61,514 nt of DNA, from NCBI GenBank assembly GCA_028874915.1, contig JAPPHA010000042.1, forward strand, positions 1 through 61,514, read 5' to 3'. This stretch comes from Paracoccaceae bacterium. Its GTDB lineage: Bacteria > Pseudomonadota > Alphaproteobacteria > Rhodobacterales > Rhodobacteraceae. The notes below the pieces were generated by a model. The model worked only from the letters and a program-made list of their open reading frames with translations, did not search any database and was not told the origin of the DNA. Shown here piece after piece: positions 8,844-18,655 of the stretch (positions are counted from its first letter, which is position 1; each line of letters begins with the position of its first letter). The translations under genes and the position numbers were made by a program.

Positions 8844-8975
8844 ATGTATCAAAAACTGGCTGCGCTTCTTGCGATTCTCGCGTTTGGCCTGGCGGCCTGC
8901 GCCCAGCCCGAAGAAGAGGTCATGGAAGAAGAACCCATGGAAGTCATGGAAGAAGAACCCATGGGCAAGATGTAG
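8844..8975 (+). CDS. Very small acidic lipoprotein with a tandem heptapeptide-like repeat
   Basis: A 43-residue precursor with a good ribosome site (AGGAGA, six bases before the ATG). Residues 1-18 form a signal peptide (charged MYQK start, hydrophobic LLAILAFG core) ending in a lipobox, LAAC with Cys19, so lipidation and signal peptidase II cleavage are expected. The mature part is only about 25 residues and is dominated by glutamate and methionine: VMEEEPM occurs twice in direct succession. It is followed by a clear hairpin terminator, so it is a monocistronic unit. The composition could suit metal or cation binding or be a charged surface tether; this is speculation. Small entericidin-like lipoproteins have the same layout but are not acidic. 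Confidence 0.75.
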   Translation: MYQKLAALLAILAFGLAACAQPEEEVMEEEPMEVMEEEPMGKM

Positions 8976-9004
8976 TTTTGGCATCAAGACAATATGAATT
9001 GAAC

Positions 9005-9033
9005 GGCCGGGGTGGATGACGTCCATCCCGGCC
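9005..9033 (+). terminator. Rho-independent-type terminator after the lipoprotein gene
   Basis: A 12-base-pair stem (left arm 9005-9016, right arm 9022-9033, one G-T pair) with a five-base loop, followed by TGACTTGTTTT. It lies 29 bases after the lipoprotein stop codon and separates that gene from the acyl-CoA carboxylase gene. Confidence 0.7.
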
Positions 9034-9219
9034 TGACTTGTTTTGCTCTTGCGTCAGCGGATTTCTGAATTGCCGAGACAGCCCCGAACGTCTGGGGATG
9101 GTCGTATTCGGTAACGTGGCGCGGGATTTCTTTCGTTCTGTACAGCGCGTGCAGGACCAAGCCTGATTGATTCGCCCGGCGCTCGGGTAGGGAAAAGGCA
9201 ATCGGTTTGAACGGGCACA

Positions 9220-11253
9220 ATGTTTGACCGCATCCTGATCGCCAACCGAGGCGAGATTGCTTGTCGCGTCATAAAGACCGTGCGCCGGCTGGGAATCCGT
9301 TCTGTCGCCGTCTATTCCGACGCGGACAGGCACGCGCTACATGTCCAGATGGCTGACGAAGCCCTGAATATCGGCCCGGCGCCATCGAACCAGTCCTACA
9401 TCGATATCGACCGGGTCATGGATGCGATCGCGCGTTCCGGTGCTGATGCCGTCCATCCGGGTTACGGATTTCTTTCGGAAAACCGGGACTTTGCCTTGGC
9501 GCTTGCTGCTGCAGGTGTTTCCTTCATCGGCCCGCCAGCCCCGGCAATCGAGGCCATGGGGGACAAGATTGCCGCCAAACAGATCGCTATGGAAGCCGGC
9601 GTCAGCACGGTCCCGGGGGCAGTGGGACAAGCGACCGATGTTGAAGCTGCAGTCGCTGCTGCCAGATCCATCGGGTATCCGGTCATGGTCAAGGCCTCTG
9701 CAGGGGGCGGCGGCAAGGGCATGCGGATCGCCCGAAACGAAAGAGAACTCCAGGAAGGATTCCGCCTCGCCGCGTCGGAGTCGCTGTCTTCATTTGGGGA
9801 TGATCGTCTTTTTGTCGAAAAATTCATCGAGTCCCCACGTCATATCGAAATTCAGATCCTCGCGGACAGCCACGGCAACTGTGTGTACCTGAACGAGCGC
9901 GAGTGCTCGATCCAGAGGCGTAACCAGAAAGTCGTCGAGGAAGCGCCTTCTCCTTTCCTTGACGACGGGACCCGCAAGGTCATGGGACAACAGGCGGTCG
10001 ATCTCGCGCGGGCCGTTGACTACCGGAGCGCAGGAACCGTCGAATTCATCGTCGACAGGGATCGAAACTTCTACTTTCTGGAAATGAACACGCGCCTTCA
10101 GGTCGAACATCCGGTGACGGAACTGACGACAGGGATCGATCTGGTAGAAGAGATGATTCGGGTCGCCGCCGGAGAACGCCTGTCGGTGTCACAAGCCGAT
10201 ATCCCGATTGACGGTTGGGCGATCGAATGCCGAATCTATGCGGAAGACCCCTTTCGGGGATTCCTTCCATCCGTCGGGCGACTCACCCGATACAGACCAC
10301 CTCCGGAGTCCGACGGTCGCCTTCGCAACGACACCGGGGTTCGGGAAGGCGATGCCATCTCGATCCATTACGATCCGATGATTGCCAAGTTGTGCAGTCG
10401 AGGCAGGGATCGGGATGAGGCCATCGCCCTCATGGCCGATGCGCTGGATGCCTTTGAAATCGAAGGTGTCGGGAACAACCTGCCGTTTCTGGCGGCCGTG
10501 ATGGGGAATCCGGTCTTCGTTTCCGGAGCGGCGACAACTGCGTTTATCGACCAGGAATACGCGGACGGGTTTCATGGGGTCCAACTGGATGAGTCCGTCC
10601 TCGCACGACTGGCTGCGGCAACCGTCGCCATGTACAGGGTCCGTGAGATCCGGGATTCCAGGATTTCCGGCCGCATGTCACATCATGCCCGCAATGTCGG
10701 CAGCACCTGGGTGGTCAGCCTGGGGGGGCGGGACTTCCCGGTCGAACTCAATGCGGATTCCGAGGGCACGACGGTCGTCTTCGATGACGGTACCGAGCGA
10801 CGGGCGGAATCAGACTGGACGCCGGGCCGGCGCCTCGTCGAGGTCAGCGTTGATGGCAAGGTCATGCGGTTTCAGGCCTGGAATACGGCTACCGGTTTCA
10901 GGATCCACCATCGGGGTGCCCGTCTGACGGCTTGGATCCGGACCCCGCGCCATCACGAACTCTCCCGTTTCATGATCCGGAAGGCACCCCGCGACAGTTC
11001 GAACGAACTGCTATGCCCAATGCCGGGACTGGTGGTCGCCCTGCATGTCTCGGAGGGGGACGACGTCGAGGAAGGTCAGGCGCTTTGCACGGTCGAGGCG
11101 ATGAAGATGGAGAATCTGCTCCGGGCCGAGAAGAGTGGGCGCGTTTCGAAAGTCCACGTTGGTGTCGGTGACAATCTTGCGGTTGATGCCGTCATCATGG
11201 AATTCGAACAGAACGCATCCGGCGCCCAAGAGGCTTCGAAATCCGCCGCCTGA
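9220..11253 (+). CDS. pccA: Biotin-dependent acyl-CoA carboxylase alpha chain (probably propionyl-CoA)
   Basis: Biotin carboxylase fused to a biotin carrier, 677 residues. The ATP-grasp biotin carboxylase occupies residues 1-450, with YGFLSENRDFA, the glycine-rich ATP loop KASAGGGGKGMRI, ERECSIQRRNQKVVEEAPSP and the active-site EMNTRLQVEHPVTE. The carrier domain at the C-terminus has the biotinylated lysine in VEAMKMEN (about residue 630). Together with a separate carboxyltransferase (beta) chain it would carboxylate propionyl-CoA to methylmalonyl-CoA. Methylmalonyl-CoA mutase and propionyl-CoA synthetase follow on the same strand, which is why propionyl-CoA is preferred over methylcrotonyl-CoA or geranyl-CoA. 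No beta chain is present in this window, so it must be encoded elsewhere. Family certain, substrate by context. Confidence 0.88.
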   Translation: MFDRILIANRGEIACRVIKTVRRLGIRSVAVYSDADRHALHVQMADEALNIGPAPSNQSYIDIDRVMDAIARSGADAVHPGYGFLSENRDFALALAAAGVSFIGPPAPAIEAMGDKIAAKQIAMEAGVSTVPGAVGQATDVEAAVAAARSIGYPVMVKASAGGGGKGMRIARNERELQEGFRLAASESLSSFGDDRLFVEKFIESPRHIEIQILADSHGNCVYLNERECSIQRRNQKVVEEAPSPFLDDGTRKVMGQQAVDLARAVDYRSAGTVEFIVDRDRNFYFLEMNTRLQVEHPVTELTTGIDLVEEMIRVAAGERLSVSQADIPIDGWAIECRIYAEDPFRGFLPSVGRLTRYRPPPESDGRLRNDTGVREGDAISIHYDPMIAKLCSRGRDRDEAIALMADALDAFEIEGVGNNLPFLAAVMGNPVFVSGAATTAFIDQEYADGFHGVQLDESVLARLAAATVAMYRVREIRDSRISGRMSHHARNVGSTWVVSLGGRDFPVELNADSEGTTVVFDDGTERRAESDWTPGRRLVEVSVDGKVMRFQAWNTATGFRIHHRGARLTAWIRTPRHHELSRFMIRKAPRDSSNELLCPMPGLVVALHVSEGDDVEEGQALCTVEAMKMENLLRAEKSGRVSKVHVGVGDNLAVDAVIMEFEQNASGAQEASKSAA

Positions 11254-11264
11254 CAGGGACAGGG

Positions 11265-11780
11265 CTAACGGTTCAGCATTTCCTGTTGGCGAAGGGGCAT
11301 TTTGTCAATTGCCCGCGAGATCTCGCGAACGGACCAGGGGAAGGGCTTTCGGAGCTTGACCTCTCCGTCTTTCCCAAGGAGCACCAGCATGAACCCACGG
11401 GGGCGAAGGGCTTGGCGCAAGGGGCCTTGGGCTACAGGGTCGGTGTCGGTCAGGACAACGACATCGCGTTCCTCCAGTGCTTCCGCGCGAGCGTCGAGCA
11501 GTTCGATCTGACGAATGAAATTGGGGTCGTTGGGGCTGTCGGCAAAGACGACGATCGGCCGCTTCACCCAGAGAAAGGAGGACAGGTCACCGACGTCGGA
11601 CGAAGGCATTCCGGTCTCTACGGTGTCTGGCGTGGTCTCGGTGACCTGCGCCGCCACCGATTCCGGGCGAGGCAAGGTCAACGCCAGTCCCAAAATCAGG
11701 ACGTAGACAACGTGACCCGGAGAACCGATCGCATGGATGCCCAGTGTCCTTGTCGTTTTCATGATGCAGCATTTTGCCAT
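11265..11780 (-). CDS. DUF4174 domain protein, exported
   Basis: A 171-residue protein convergent with the carboxylase gene and only 11 bases from its end. An N-terminal hydrophobic segment (VVYVLILGLALTLP, about residues 24-37) with an SVAAQ cleavage-like site points to export. Residues about 65-165 follow the DUF4174 pattern: RPIVVFADSPNDPNFIRQ, LEERDVVVLTD, GFMLVLLGKDGEVKLRKP and the terminal IDKMPLRQQEM. The fold is thought to be thioredoxin-like but lacks a CxxC pair here. DUF4174 proteins are common in alphaproteobacteria and have no agreed function. A second ATG six codons in is an alternative start. Family call is fairly sure; role unknown. Confidence 0.75.
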   Translation of the reverse strand: MAKCCIMKTTRTLGIHAIGSPGHVVYVLILGLALTLPRPESVAAQVTETTPDTVETGMPSSDVGDLSSFLWVKRPIVVFADSPNDPNFIRQIELLDARAEALEERDVVVLTDTDPVAQGPLRQALRPRGFMLVLLGKDGEVKLRKPFPWSVREISRAIDKMPLRQQEMLNR

Positions 11781-11857
11781 AAAACACTATCCGTGGCACC
11801 CTGTTTTCAGGAACTCGATCCGGAATCCGTGATCAGGCATCGGAGGTGATGAGCAGG

Positions 11858-14029
11858 ATGACAGAACCGTCGCGGCAAGACTGGGAAACTCTTGCGGCCC
11901 GGGAACTCGGGACGCGTGATCCGAAGGATCTGACCTGGCACACGCCCGAGGGAATCGAAGTCAAGTCGCTCTACACGGCGTCAGATCTCGAGTCGATCGG
12001 TCATCTCGACAACTGGCCCGGATTCCCGCCGTTTGTCCGGGGACCCCGGGCGACTATGTACACGGGCCGTCCGTGGACAATTCGGCAATATGCCGGATTC
12101 TCCACGGCCGAGGAATCGAACGCCTTCTATCGCGAGAATCTTGCGGCAGGTCAGCAAGGGGTCTCGGTTGCCTTCGACCTGGCAACCCATCGGGGCTACG
12201 ATAGCGATCATCCGCGCGTTGCCGGCGACGTCGGAAAGGCTGGCGTCGCCATCGACAGCGTCGAGGACATGAAGATCCTGTTCGAGGGAATCCCGCTGGA
12301 TTCCGTCTCCGTCTCGATGACTATGAACGGCGCGGTGATTCCCGTTCTGGCTGCGTTCATTGTCGCCGCAGAAGAACAGGGTGTCGAACGGTCCCGCCTT
12401 TCCGGGACGATCCAGAACGACATCCTGAAGGAATTCATGGTTCGAAACACCTTCATTTATCCTCCTGAACCGTCGATGCGCATCGTCGCCGATATCATCG
12501 AGTTCACGGCCCAGAACATGCCGAAGTTCAATTCGATCTCGATTTCGGGCTACCACATGCAGGAAGCCGGAGCGACTTTGGTCCAGGAACTCGCGTTCAC
12601 ACTCGCTGACGGAAAGGAATACGTGAAGACGGCTCTATCCCGGGGAATGGATGTCGATGCCTTTGCCGGGCGTTTGTCGTTTTTCTTCGCGATCGGAATG
12701 AATTTTTTCATGGAAGCGGCCAAGCTCCGTGCCGCTCGCCGGCTCTGGTCGGAAATCATGAGCGAATTCAACCCGAAGAACCCGCGGTCGCTTATGCTCA
12801 GAACCCATTGTCAGACATCCGGCGTCTCGCTCCAGGAGCAGGATCCTTGGAACAACATTGTCCGGACAGCTTATGAGGCACTGTCGGCAGTCCTCGGAGG
12901 AACGCAGTCGCTTCATACGAACAGCTTCGATGAGGCGATCGCACTTCCGACTCGCGACAGCGCACGAATTGCACGAAATACGCAATTGATTTTGCAGCAC
13001 GAAACCGGAGTCACCCGGGTTGTCGATCCGTTGGCCGGCTCCTACTATGTCGAGAACCTGACCGATGCGCTGGTCGACAAGGCGTCGTCCCTTATCCGCG
13101 AGATAGACGACATGGGAGGAATGACCCGGGCCGTCGTCGAAGGCATGCCGAAACTGCGAATCGAAGAGGCAGCCGCCCGGAGGCAGGTTGCTGTGGACCG
13201 GGGCGACGAAGTCATCGTCGGCGTCAATCGATTCCGTCGGGACGAAGAACCGGCCGTCGATATCCTTGAAGTGGACAATTCGGCCGTGAGAGAAAAGCAG
13301 GTCGAACGCTTGGCTGGCATCCGGGCCACGCGGGACCCATCCGCCTGCGAAACATCCCTCGGCGCGCTCCGGAAGGCTGCCGAGACCGGTGACGGAAACC
13401 TGCTGGCGCTGGCCATCAATGCCGCGCGAGCTCGGGCCAGTGTCGGGGAAATTTCAGGCGCCATGGAGACCGCTTTTGGCCGCCATCGACCGGATGTCCG
13501 GACGCTCGTCGGGGTCTATGGTTCTGCCTTCGATGCCGACGAGGGGTTGGAGTCCATCCGTTCGGAAGTTTCCGCGTTCGCCAGGCTCGAGGGCCGCCGC
13601 CCACGCATGCTCGTGGTGAAGCTGGGGCAGGACGGACATGACCGAGGTGCGAAGGTCATCGCCACGGCCTTTGCGGACATCGGATTTGACGTCGACATGG
13701 GACCGCTCTTTCAGACGCCGGACGAAGCGGCGAAGGATGCCATAGACAACGATGTCCATGTGATTGGCGTGTCGTCGCAGGCGGCGGCTCACAAGACGCT
13801 GGCACCGGAACTCGTGCGCGCCTTGCGCGAGCGGGATGCCGGCGACATCATGGTCGTTTGCGGAGGGGTCATTCCGCAGAAAGACTATGCCTTTCTCCGC
13901 GAACACGGGGTCAAGGCGATTTTCGGACCCGGCACCAACATACCGTCGGCTGCCCGGGAAATCCTGGATCTCGTCCGGCGCGGTCGGCAGTCCGTAGCGG
14001 ACGGCAAACGTACAGGTACAAGGGACTGA
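11858..14029 (+). CDS. scpA: Methylmalonyl-CoA mutase, single-chain
   Basis: Adenosylcobalamin-dependent enzyme converting methylmalonyl-CoA to succinyl-CoA; about 723 residues, full length for the homodimeric bacterial type. The N-terminal TIM barrel shows the substrate region [20 protein letters not shown], the [14 protein letters not shown] segment, GYHMQEAGA and [11 protein letters not shown]. The C-terminal B12-binding domain has the base-off motif [11 protein letters not shown] (about residue 600) with the cobalt-ligating histidine, and [10 protein letters not shown] near the end. The frame is open from a GTG at 11846 with ATGs at 11849 and 11858; GGAGG at 11842-11846 is best spaced for 11858. 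It lies between the carboxylase alpha chain and the propionyl-CoA synthetase, a complete propionate-to-succinate route except for epimerase and the beta chain. No MeaB chaperone gene is seen. Confidence 0.95.
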   Translation: MTEPSRQDWETLAARELGTRDPKDLTWHTPEGIEVKSLYTASDLESIGHLDNWPGFPPFVRGPRATMYTGRPWTIRQYAGFSTAEESNAFYRENLAAGQQGVSVAFDLATHRGYDSDHPRVAGDVGKAGVAIDSVEDMKILFEGIPLDSVSVSMTMNGAVIPVLAAFIVAAEEQGVERSRLSGTIQNDILKEFMVRNTFIYPPEPSMRIVADIIEFTAQNMPKFNSISISGYHMQEAGATLVQELAFTLADGKEYVKTALSRGMDVDAFAGRLSFFFAIGMNFFMEAAKLRAARRLWSEIMSEFNPKNPRSLMLRTHCQTSGVSLQEQDPWNNIVRTAYEALSAVLGGTQSLHTNSFDEAIALPTRDSARIARNTQLILQHETGVTRVVDPLAGSYYVENLTDALVDKASSLIREIDDMGGMTRAVVEGMPKLRIEEAAARRQVAVDRGDEVIVGVNRFRRDEEPAVDILEVDNSAVREKQVERLAGIRATRDPSACETSLGALRKAAETGDGNLLALAINAARARASVGEISGAMETAFGRHRPDVRTLVGVYGSAFDADEGLESIRSEVSAFARLEGRRPRMLVVKLGQDGHDRGAKVIATAFADIGFDVDMGPLFQTPDEAAKDAIDNDVHVIGVSSQAAAHKTLAPELVRALRERDAGDIMVVCGGVIPQKDYAFLREHGVKAIFGPGTNIPSAAREILDLVRRGRQSVADGKRTGTRD

Positions 14030-14061
14030 ATTCGGGCTGAAATCTCCCGGAAGGAGGCCGA

Positions 14062-15960
14062 ATGACCGTGTCATTTCGTGAGGTATACGAGGTTGCGCAA
14101 CGCGACCCCGAAAGGTTCTGGCTCGCGGCCGCAGACGCCATTGACTGGATGCGCCCTCCGACCCGGGCGCTTCATTCAGACCGTGCACCGTTCTACGAAT
14201 GGTTTCGCGACTCGGAACTCAATGGCTGTTTCAACTGTGTCGACCGGCATGTCGAGAATGGAAACGGCGACCGGCTGGCGCTCATCCACGACAGCCCGAT
14301 CACGGGAACGCAATCGTCGCTCACGTATCGGCAGTTGCAGGACGCCACCGCCCGTCTCGGTGGTGCCCTGAAGGCCCGCGGTGTCGAAAAGGGCGATCGG
14401 GTCATCATCTACATGCCGATGATTGCCGAAGCCGTTGTCGCCATGCTGGCCTGTGCCCGAATCGGCGCAATCCATTCGGTCGTCTTTGGCGGATTCGCGG
14501 CTGCAGAATTGGCCACACGGATCGACGACGCCAAACCGAAGGCTGTCATCGCCGGCTCCTGCGGAGTCGAACCATCGGGCATTGTCGCTTACAAACCGCT
14601 TCTTGACCAAGCGTTGTCCATTGCCAGCCATCGACCCGACTTCTGCATCATCTTTCAGCGAGACATCCAGCGGGGCGAACTGGTTCCCGGTCGTGATCTC
14701 GACTGGAATGCCTGTCAGGATGGTGTCGAGCCTGCCGAATGTGTCGCGGTCGGCGGGGCCGAGCCCGCATATCTCCTCTACACGTCCGGAACCACCGGCA
14801 AACCAAAGGGTGTCGTGCGGCCGACTGCGGGGCACCTCGTGGCGCTCCACTGGACCATGAAGAACATTTACGATGTCGACCCGGGTGAAGTTTTCTGGGC
14901 GGCTTCGGACGTCGGCTGGGTCGTTGGCCACTCATACATCGTCTACGCGCCCCTGGTGCATGGCAACACTTCGATCGTGTTCGAAGGAAAACCGATCGGA
15001 ACACCGGATGCAGGAACCTTTTGGAGGGTCATCAGTGAACATGGCGTCAAGACCCTGTTCACGGCGCCGACCGCGTTTCGGGCGATCAAACGTGCTGACC
15101 CGGAGGGCCGGTTCATCCGACAGTACGACATTTCCAGCCTGAAGTCCCTGTTTCTTGCAGGCGAGCGTTCGGACTCCGATACCGTGGAATGGGCGCAGCG
15201 ACACCTAGGGGTCCCGGTTCTTGATCACTGGTGGCAGACGGAGACCGGCTTCACGATCGTGGGTTACCCTTGGGGCGCGGAACAGATTCCGGTCAAGACC
15301 GGATCCGCCGGCGTGCCGATGCCCGGCTATGACGTCAGGGTCCTCGGCACGGATGGTGAGGAAGTTCCTGACGGCGACCTCGGTGCGATCGCCGTGCGCC
15401 TGCCGCTGCCGCCCGGTTGCCTGCCAACACTCTGGAATGCCGACGACCGTTTCCGGGAATCGTACCTGTCCGAATTCGACGGGTACTACGAAACGGGCGA
15501 CGCCGGATACCGGGACGAGGACGGGTATTTCTACGTCATGGCGAGGACCGACGATGTCATCAATGTCGCCGGACATCGCCTGTCGACAGGGCAAATGGAA
15601 GAGATCCTCTCGGGCCACCCTGACGTTGCCGAATGTGCGGTGATCGGCGTTCATGATTCTTTGAAGGGACAGTTGCCGCTCGGGTTTCTCTGCCTGAACG
15701 CCGGATGCGATCGGCCGGAAAGCGAAATCGTTGCCGAAAGCATTGCGGAGATGCGAAACCAGATCGGGGCAGTTGCTGCATTCAAGCTCGCAGTCGTGGT
15801 TGATCGGCTTCCCAAGACCCGCTCCGGCAAGATCCTTCGATCCACGATGGTCAAGATTGCGGATGGTACGGAATGGAACATGCCGGCCACCATTGATGAC
15901 CCGACAATCCTTGACGAAATCGAATTGGCCCTGAAACGGCTTGGATATCCCGGAAACTGA
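14062..15960 (+). CDS. prpE: Propionyl-CoA synthetase (acyl-CoA ligase)
   Basis: AMP-forming ligase of 632 residues that activates propionate (or acetate) to its CoA ester. The adenylate-forming motifs are complete: the P-loop LLYTSGTTGKPKGVVR (about residue 235), DHWWQTETG, and the hinge region ETGDAGYRDEDGYFYV followed by RTDDVINVAGHRLSTG. The catalytic and acetylatable lysine lies in PKTRSGKILR near residue 595. The length and the WAASDVGWVVGHSYIVYAPL segment fit the PrpE branch rather than acetyl-CoA synthetase. A GGAGG ribosome site precedes the ATG, 32 bases after the mutase gene, so co-transcription is likely. The C-terminus overlaps the next gene by 20 bases. PrpE rests on context and overall pattern; an acetate-using enzyme is not excluded. 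Confidence 0.88.
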   Translation: MTVSFREVYEVAQRDPERFWLAAADAIDWMRPPTRALHSDRAPFYEWFRDSELNGCFNCVDRHVENGNGDRLALIHDSPITGTQSSLTYRQLQDATARLGGALKARGVEKGDRVIIYMPMIAEAVVAMLACARIGAIHSVVFGGFAAAELATRIDDAKPKAVIAGSCGVEPSGIVAYKPLLDQALSIASHRPDFCIIFQRDIQRGELVPGRDLDWNACQDGVEPAECVAVGGAEPAYLLYTSGTTGKPKGVVRPTAGHLVALHWTMKNIYDVDPGEVFWAASDVGWVVGHSYIVYAPLVHGNTSIVFEGKPIGTPDAGTFWRVISEHGVKTLFTAPTAFRAIKRADPEGRFIRQYDISSLKSLFLAGERSDSDTVEWAQRHLGVPVLDHWWQTETGFTIVGYPWGAEQIPVKTGSAGVPMPGYDVRVLGTDGEEVPDGDLGAIAVRLPLPPGCLPTLWNADDRFRESYLSEFDGYYETGDAGYRDEDGYFYVMARTDDVINVAGHRLSTGQMEEILSGHPDVAECAVIGVHDSLKGQLPLGFLCLNAGCDRPESEIVAESIAEMRNQIGAVAAFKLAVVVDRLPKTRSGKILRSTMVKIADGTEWNMPATIDDPTILDEIELALKRLGYPGN

Positions 15961-16411
15961 GCGGCAGTTGTCTGCAGGTTTCGACACACCGGCAAATGCG
16001 GGCGAACCTCGGCGGGGTTTGCTGACGGCGGCGCGTGAGGCCCGGGCCAACGCCTATGCGCCTTATTCCGGGTTCCAGGTCGGCGCAGCCGTTCGAACGG
16101 CATCGGGTCGGGTCTACGCTGGCTGCAATGTGGAGAATGCCGCCTATCCGCAGGGCCTTTGTGCCGAAGCGGGAGCCATCGCCGCCATGGTCGCAGCCGG
16201 CGAACACCGGATCGTCGATGTTCTGGTCATGAGCGCGGGCCCGGCTCCCGTTGTCTCCTGTGGCGGCTGCCTCCAGAAGCTCGCCGAATTTGCCGGACCG
16301 GAAGCCCGGGTCCTGTCGGCGAATCCGGATGGAATCCTGACCGAAACGACGCTTGGCGCACTCCTGCCGGAGGCGTTCTCGGCCGGGCACATGGATTCGG
16401 ATGAAGCGTGA
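15941..16411 (+). CDS. cdd: Cytidine deaminase
   Basis: Zinc enzyme of pyrimidine salvage that deaminates cytidine/deoxycytidine to uridine/deoxyuridine; 156 residues, close to the homotetrameric type. Residues 40-60 hold the PYSGFQVGAAV signature; the nucleoside-binding GCNVENAAYP follows, then the zinc and catalytic motif CAE at residues 74-76 and the second zinc pair in SCGGCLQ (Cys107, Cys110). In most homologues that motif is PCGxCRQ, so the proline and arginine are replaced here, a mild deviation. The first ATG lies inside the previous gene, which indicates translational coupling; later starts would cut little of the domain. Downstream is a purine-type deaminase, so this block combines propionyl-CoA and nucleobase functions. 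Confidence 0.88.
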   Translation: MDIPETERQLSAGFDTPANAGEPRRGLLTAAREARANAYAPYSGFQVGAAVRTASGRVYAGCNVENAAYPQGLCAEAGAIAAMVAAGEHRIVDVLVMSAGPAPVVSCGGCLQKLAEFAGPEARVLSANPDGILTETTLGALLPEAFSAGHMDSDEA

Positions 16412-16783
16412 CCGGTTGAACCGGTCCCCGGACATCCGATGTCGCGGGTTGGCCTTTGCTCCCGATGCCGAGCCCATCGTGATGTTAGCGCAATGGATTT
16501 CGGCTGAGAGACCAACAGCGTCTGTCGGGAGGCGGAACAACGGGATTCCTCGCGAGCCCTGCTGTCGCGACTGTCGACCAGCGCAGGGCTCGTTCGCGGC
16601 TGCTCCTGTGCGACTGGATTACCGGTTCGATCCGAGATCGCATCACTGGAATGGGTGCGTCGGGATACGAAATTCAGAGCCGTCGACGCCCCGGGTAGCC
16701 GTTATGGCGGAGAAGATTCGAACCAAAGTCGTCTGGCATGGTTTTTGCGGCCCAAACCGGGACACCCACGGTGGCCCTGAGCG
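16412..16783. other. Stretch with nothing recognisable
   Basis: About 370 bases between cytidine deaminase and the next amidohydrolase. Open frames here are arginine-rich shadows without ribosome sites, and no repeat or clear terminator was seen. Confidence 0.4.
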
Positions 16784-18130
16784 GTGCAAGTGTTGACCCC
16801 GTCCCTGGTGATCCGGAACGCTGATGTCCTTGTGACTATGGACGACGCCGGAACGGAGATTGCCGGCGGTGATCTTCGAGTCCGCGGTGGAGTCATCGAG
16901 GCTGCCGGACAGGGACTCGCGGGCGATCATTGTCTTGACGCCACGGGTTGTGTGGTGACACCGGGCCTCGTCAATACGCATCATCACCTGTTCCAAACGA
17001 TCACCCGTGCTGTTCCGGGATGTCAGGATGCCACGCTGTTCGAGTGGCTCCGGACACTCTACCCGATCTGGGCCCGCCTCGGGCCCCGGGAGTATTTTGT
17101 TTCGGCGCAGGCCGGACTGGCAGAACTGGCGCTGTCCGGTTGTTCGCTCACCTCCGATCACCAGTACATGTTCTGCAATGGTGGCCGTCTTGAGGATTCC
17201 ATCGAGGCGGCCGAGTCGATCGGCGTCCGTTTCCATCCGACCCGGGGCGGCATGAGCATTGGTGCGAGTCAGGGTGGTTTGCCGCCCGACACGCTCGTTG
17301 AACGGGAGTCGGACATTCTCGAAGACTGCATTCGGGTTGTCGATCGCTTCCACGACCCGTCGGACGGAGCGATGGTCCGGGTCGGTCTGGCCCCCTGTTC
17401 ACCCTTTTCGGTGAGCCGCGAACTGATGAGGGATACCGCGCTTCTGGCCCGGGACAAAGGAGTCGGGTTGCACACCCATCTCGCCGAGAACGGCGAGGAT
17501 GTCGACTATTCCCTGGCCGTCTTTGGTTGTCGTCCCTGGCAGTATGCGGAACAACTTGGATGGACCGGACTTGACGTCTGGAACGCGCACTGTGTCATGG
17601 TGGACAATTCCGAAATCGACGGTCTGGCCCGGACGGGTACCGGCGTTGCCCATTGCCCGGGTTCGAACTGTCGGCTCGGATCGGGAATTGCGCCGGTCCG
17701 ACGGATGCTGGATCGCGGGGTCCGGGTTGGTCTTGGCGTCGATGGATCAGCATCAAATGACTCGGGCAATCTGATGGCCGAGGCCCGTCAGGCGCTCCTT
17801 CTCCAGCGCGTGCAGGGCGGTGCCGAGGCGATGCCTGTACGTGAGACCCTGCGGCTGGCGACCCGCGGCGGCGCGGAGGTCCTCAACCGTGACGACTGCG
17901 GGTCTCTGGAACCAGGCAAGCGCGCCGATGTGGCCATCTGGAGTGTTTCCGGGATCGAGGCGGCCGGATGCTGGGACCCGGTCGCCGCGCTTGTATTGAC
18001 GGGCCCTCATCGCGTTCGGGATCTCCTTGTCGAAGGAAGGCTGATTGTCAGTGGCGGGCAGTTGCAAACTGTCGAACGGCGGCGCGTCACAGACGATCTC
18101 AATCGATACGCACGGGCGTTGATGGATTGA
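16784..18130 (+). CDS. Amidohydrolase, 8-oxoguanine deaminase-like
   Basis: Metal-dependent hydrolytic deaminase of the TrzN/AtzA/guanine deaminase group, 448 residues with a GTG start. Metal-binding residues are visible in order: NTHHHLFQ (residues 64-71), HTHLAENGEDVDYS (around residue 235), a third histidine in NAHCVMVD, and the terminal aspartate in GVDGSASNDSGNLMAEAR. The last motif, with its SNDSGNLM sequence, is typical of 8-oxoguanine deaminases and of hydroxyatrazine-type ethylaminohydrolases, so conversion of 8-oxoguanine to urate is the best guess. The gene follows cytidine deaminase on the same strand after a 372-base gap. Substrate preference cannot be settled by reading; guanine or triazine-like substrates remain possible. 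Confidence 0.82.
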   Translation: MQVLTPSLVIRNADVLVTMDDAGTEIAGGDLRVRGGVIEAAGQGLAGDHCLDATGCVVTPGLVNTHHHLFQTITRAVPGCQDATLFEWLRTLYPIWARLGPREYFVSAQAGLAELALSGCSLTSDHQYMFCNGGRLEDSIEAAESIGVRFHPTRGGMSIGASQGGLPPDTLVERESDILEDCIRVVDRFHDPSDGAMVRVGLAPCSPFSVSRELMRDTALLARDKGVGLHTHLAENGEDVDYSLAVFGCRPWQYAEQLGWTGLDVWNAHCVMVDNSEIDGLARTGTGVAHCPGSNCRLGSGIAPVRRMLDRGVRVGLGVDGSASNDSGNLMAEARQALLLQRVQGGAEAMPVRETLRLATRGGAEVLNRDDCGSLEPGKRADVAIWSVSGIEAAGCWDPVAALVLTGPHRVRDLLVEGRLIVSGGQLQTVERRRVTDDLNRYARALMD

Positions 18131-18655
18131 ATCCGGCGACATGGGTTCCGGCGCAGGAAAGCGGGCTGCCGAAGAAACTGAAGTCTCAATCGCCGATCCA
18201 TTCCGCCAGGGTCGTCGAGGACCTCGGAACCGAGCGCCACAGTCAATATCCGTTGCGCATCGGGCAATTCGCATCGAGGCCTTACATGCTCGAGATCGGT
18301 GAGATTCGACGGCGCCAGCTGCGAAACGCCAGCTAATGTCGAACCGACGACTGGTATCTTGGAACCGTGAAGGGTTCGGCGGTCGCCGTTGCGAGCCCGG
18401 TTACCCGCTGGGACCGGGAACTTGTACAAGCCGTGAAACGCCTGCCTTTGCATCGCCCTTTGGTTTCAAGTCAACGGGATGAAACAGCCAAGGCGCTGAG
18501 GTCGAAACCCTGTGTTCCTGGATCCGGCCCTTCTGTCCCGTGAATTCGACAGCGGATCGGAAACCGCCCAAATCAGTTTTCTCGTCACGAATTCCAAGTT
18601 AAGCTTGGCCATGCTTTCTGATGAAGGCTCGACTTTACAATTGGATCATTGTGTC
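18131..18655. other. Stretch with nothing recognisable
   Basis: About 525 bases without a supported gene. A short plus-strand frame (KKLKSQSPIHSARVVEDLG...) and a minus-strand frame lack ribosome sites and family patterns. An in-frame upstream extension of the following TPR gene covers 18512-18655 but carries no export signal, so a start at 18656 is preferred. Confidence 0.4.

Noticed and set aside
17655-17690. GGTTCGAA-type tRNA T-loop sequence
   Set aside because: It lies inside the amidohydrolase coding region with no surrounding cloverleaf.
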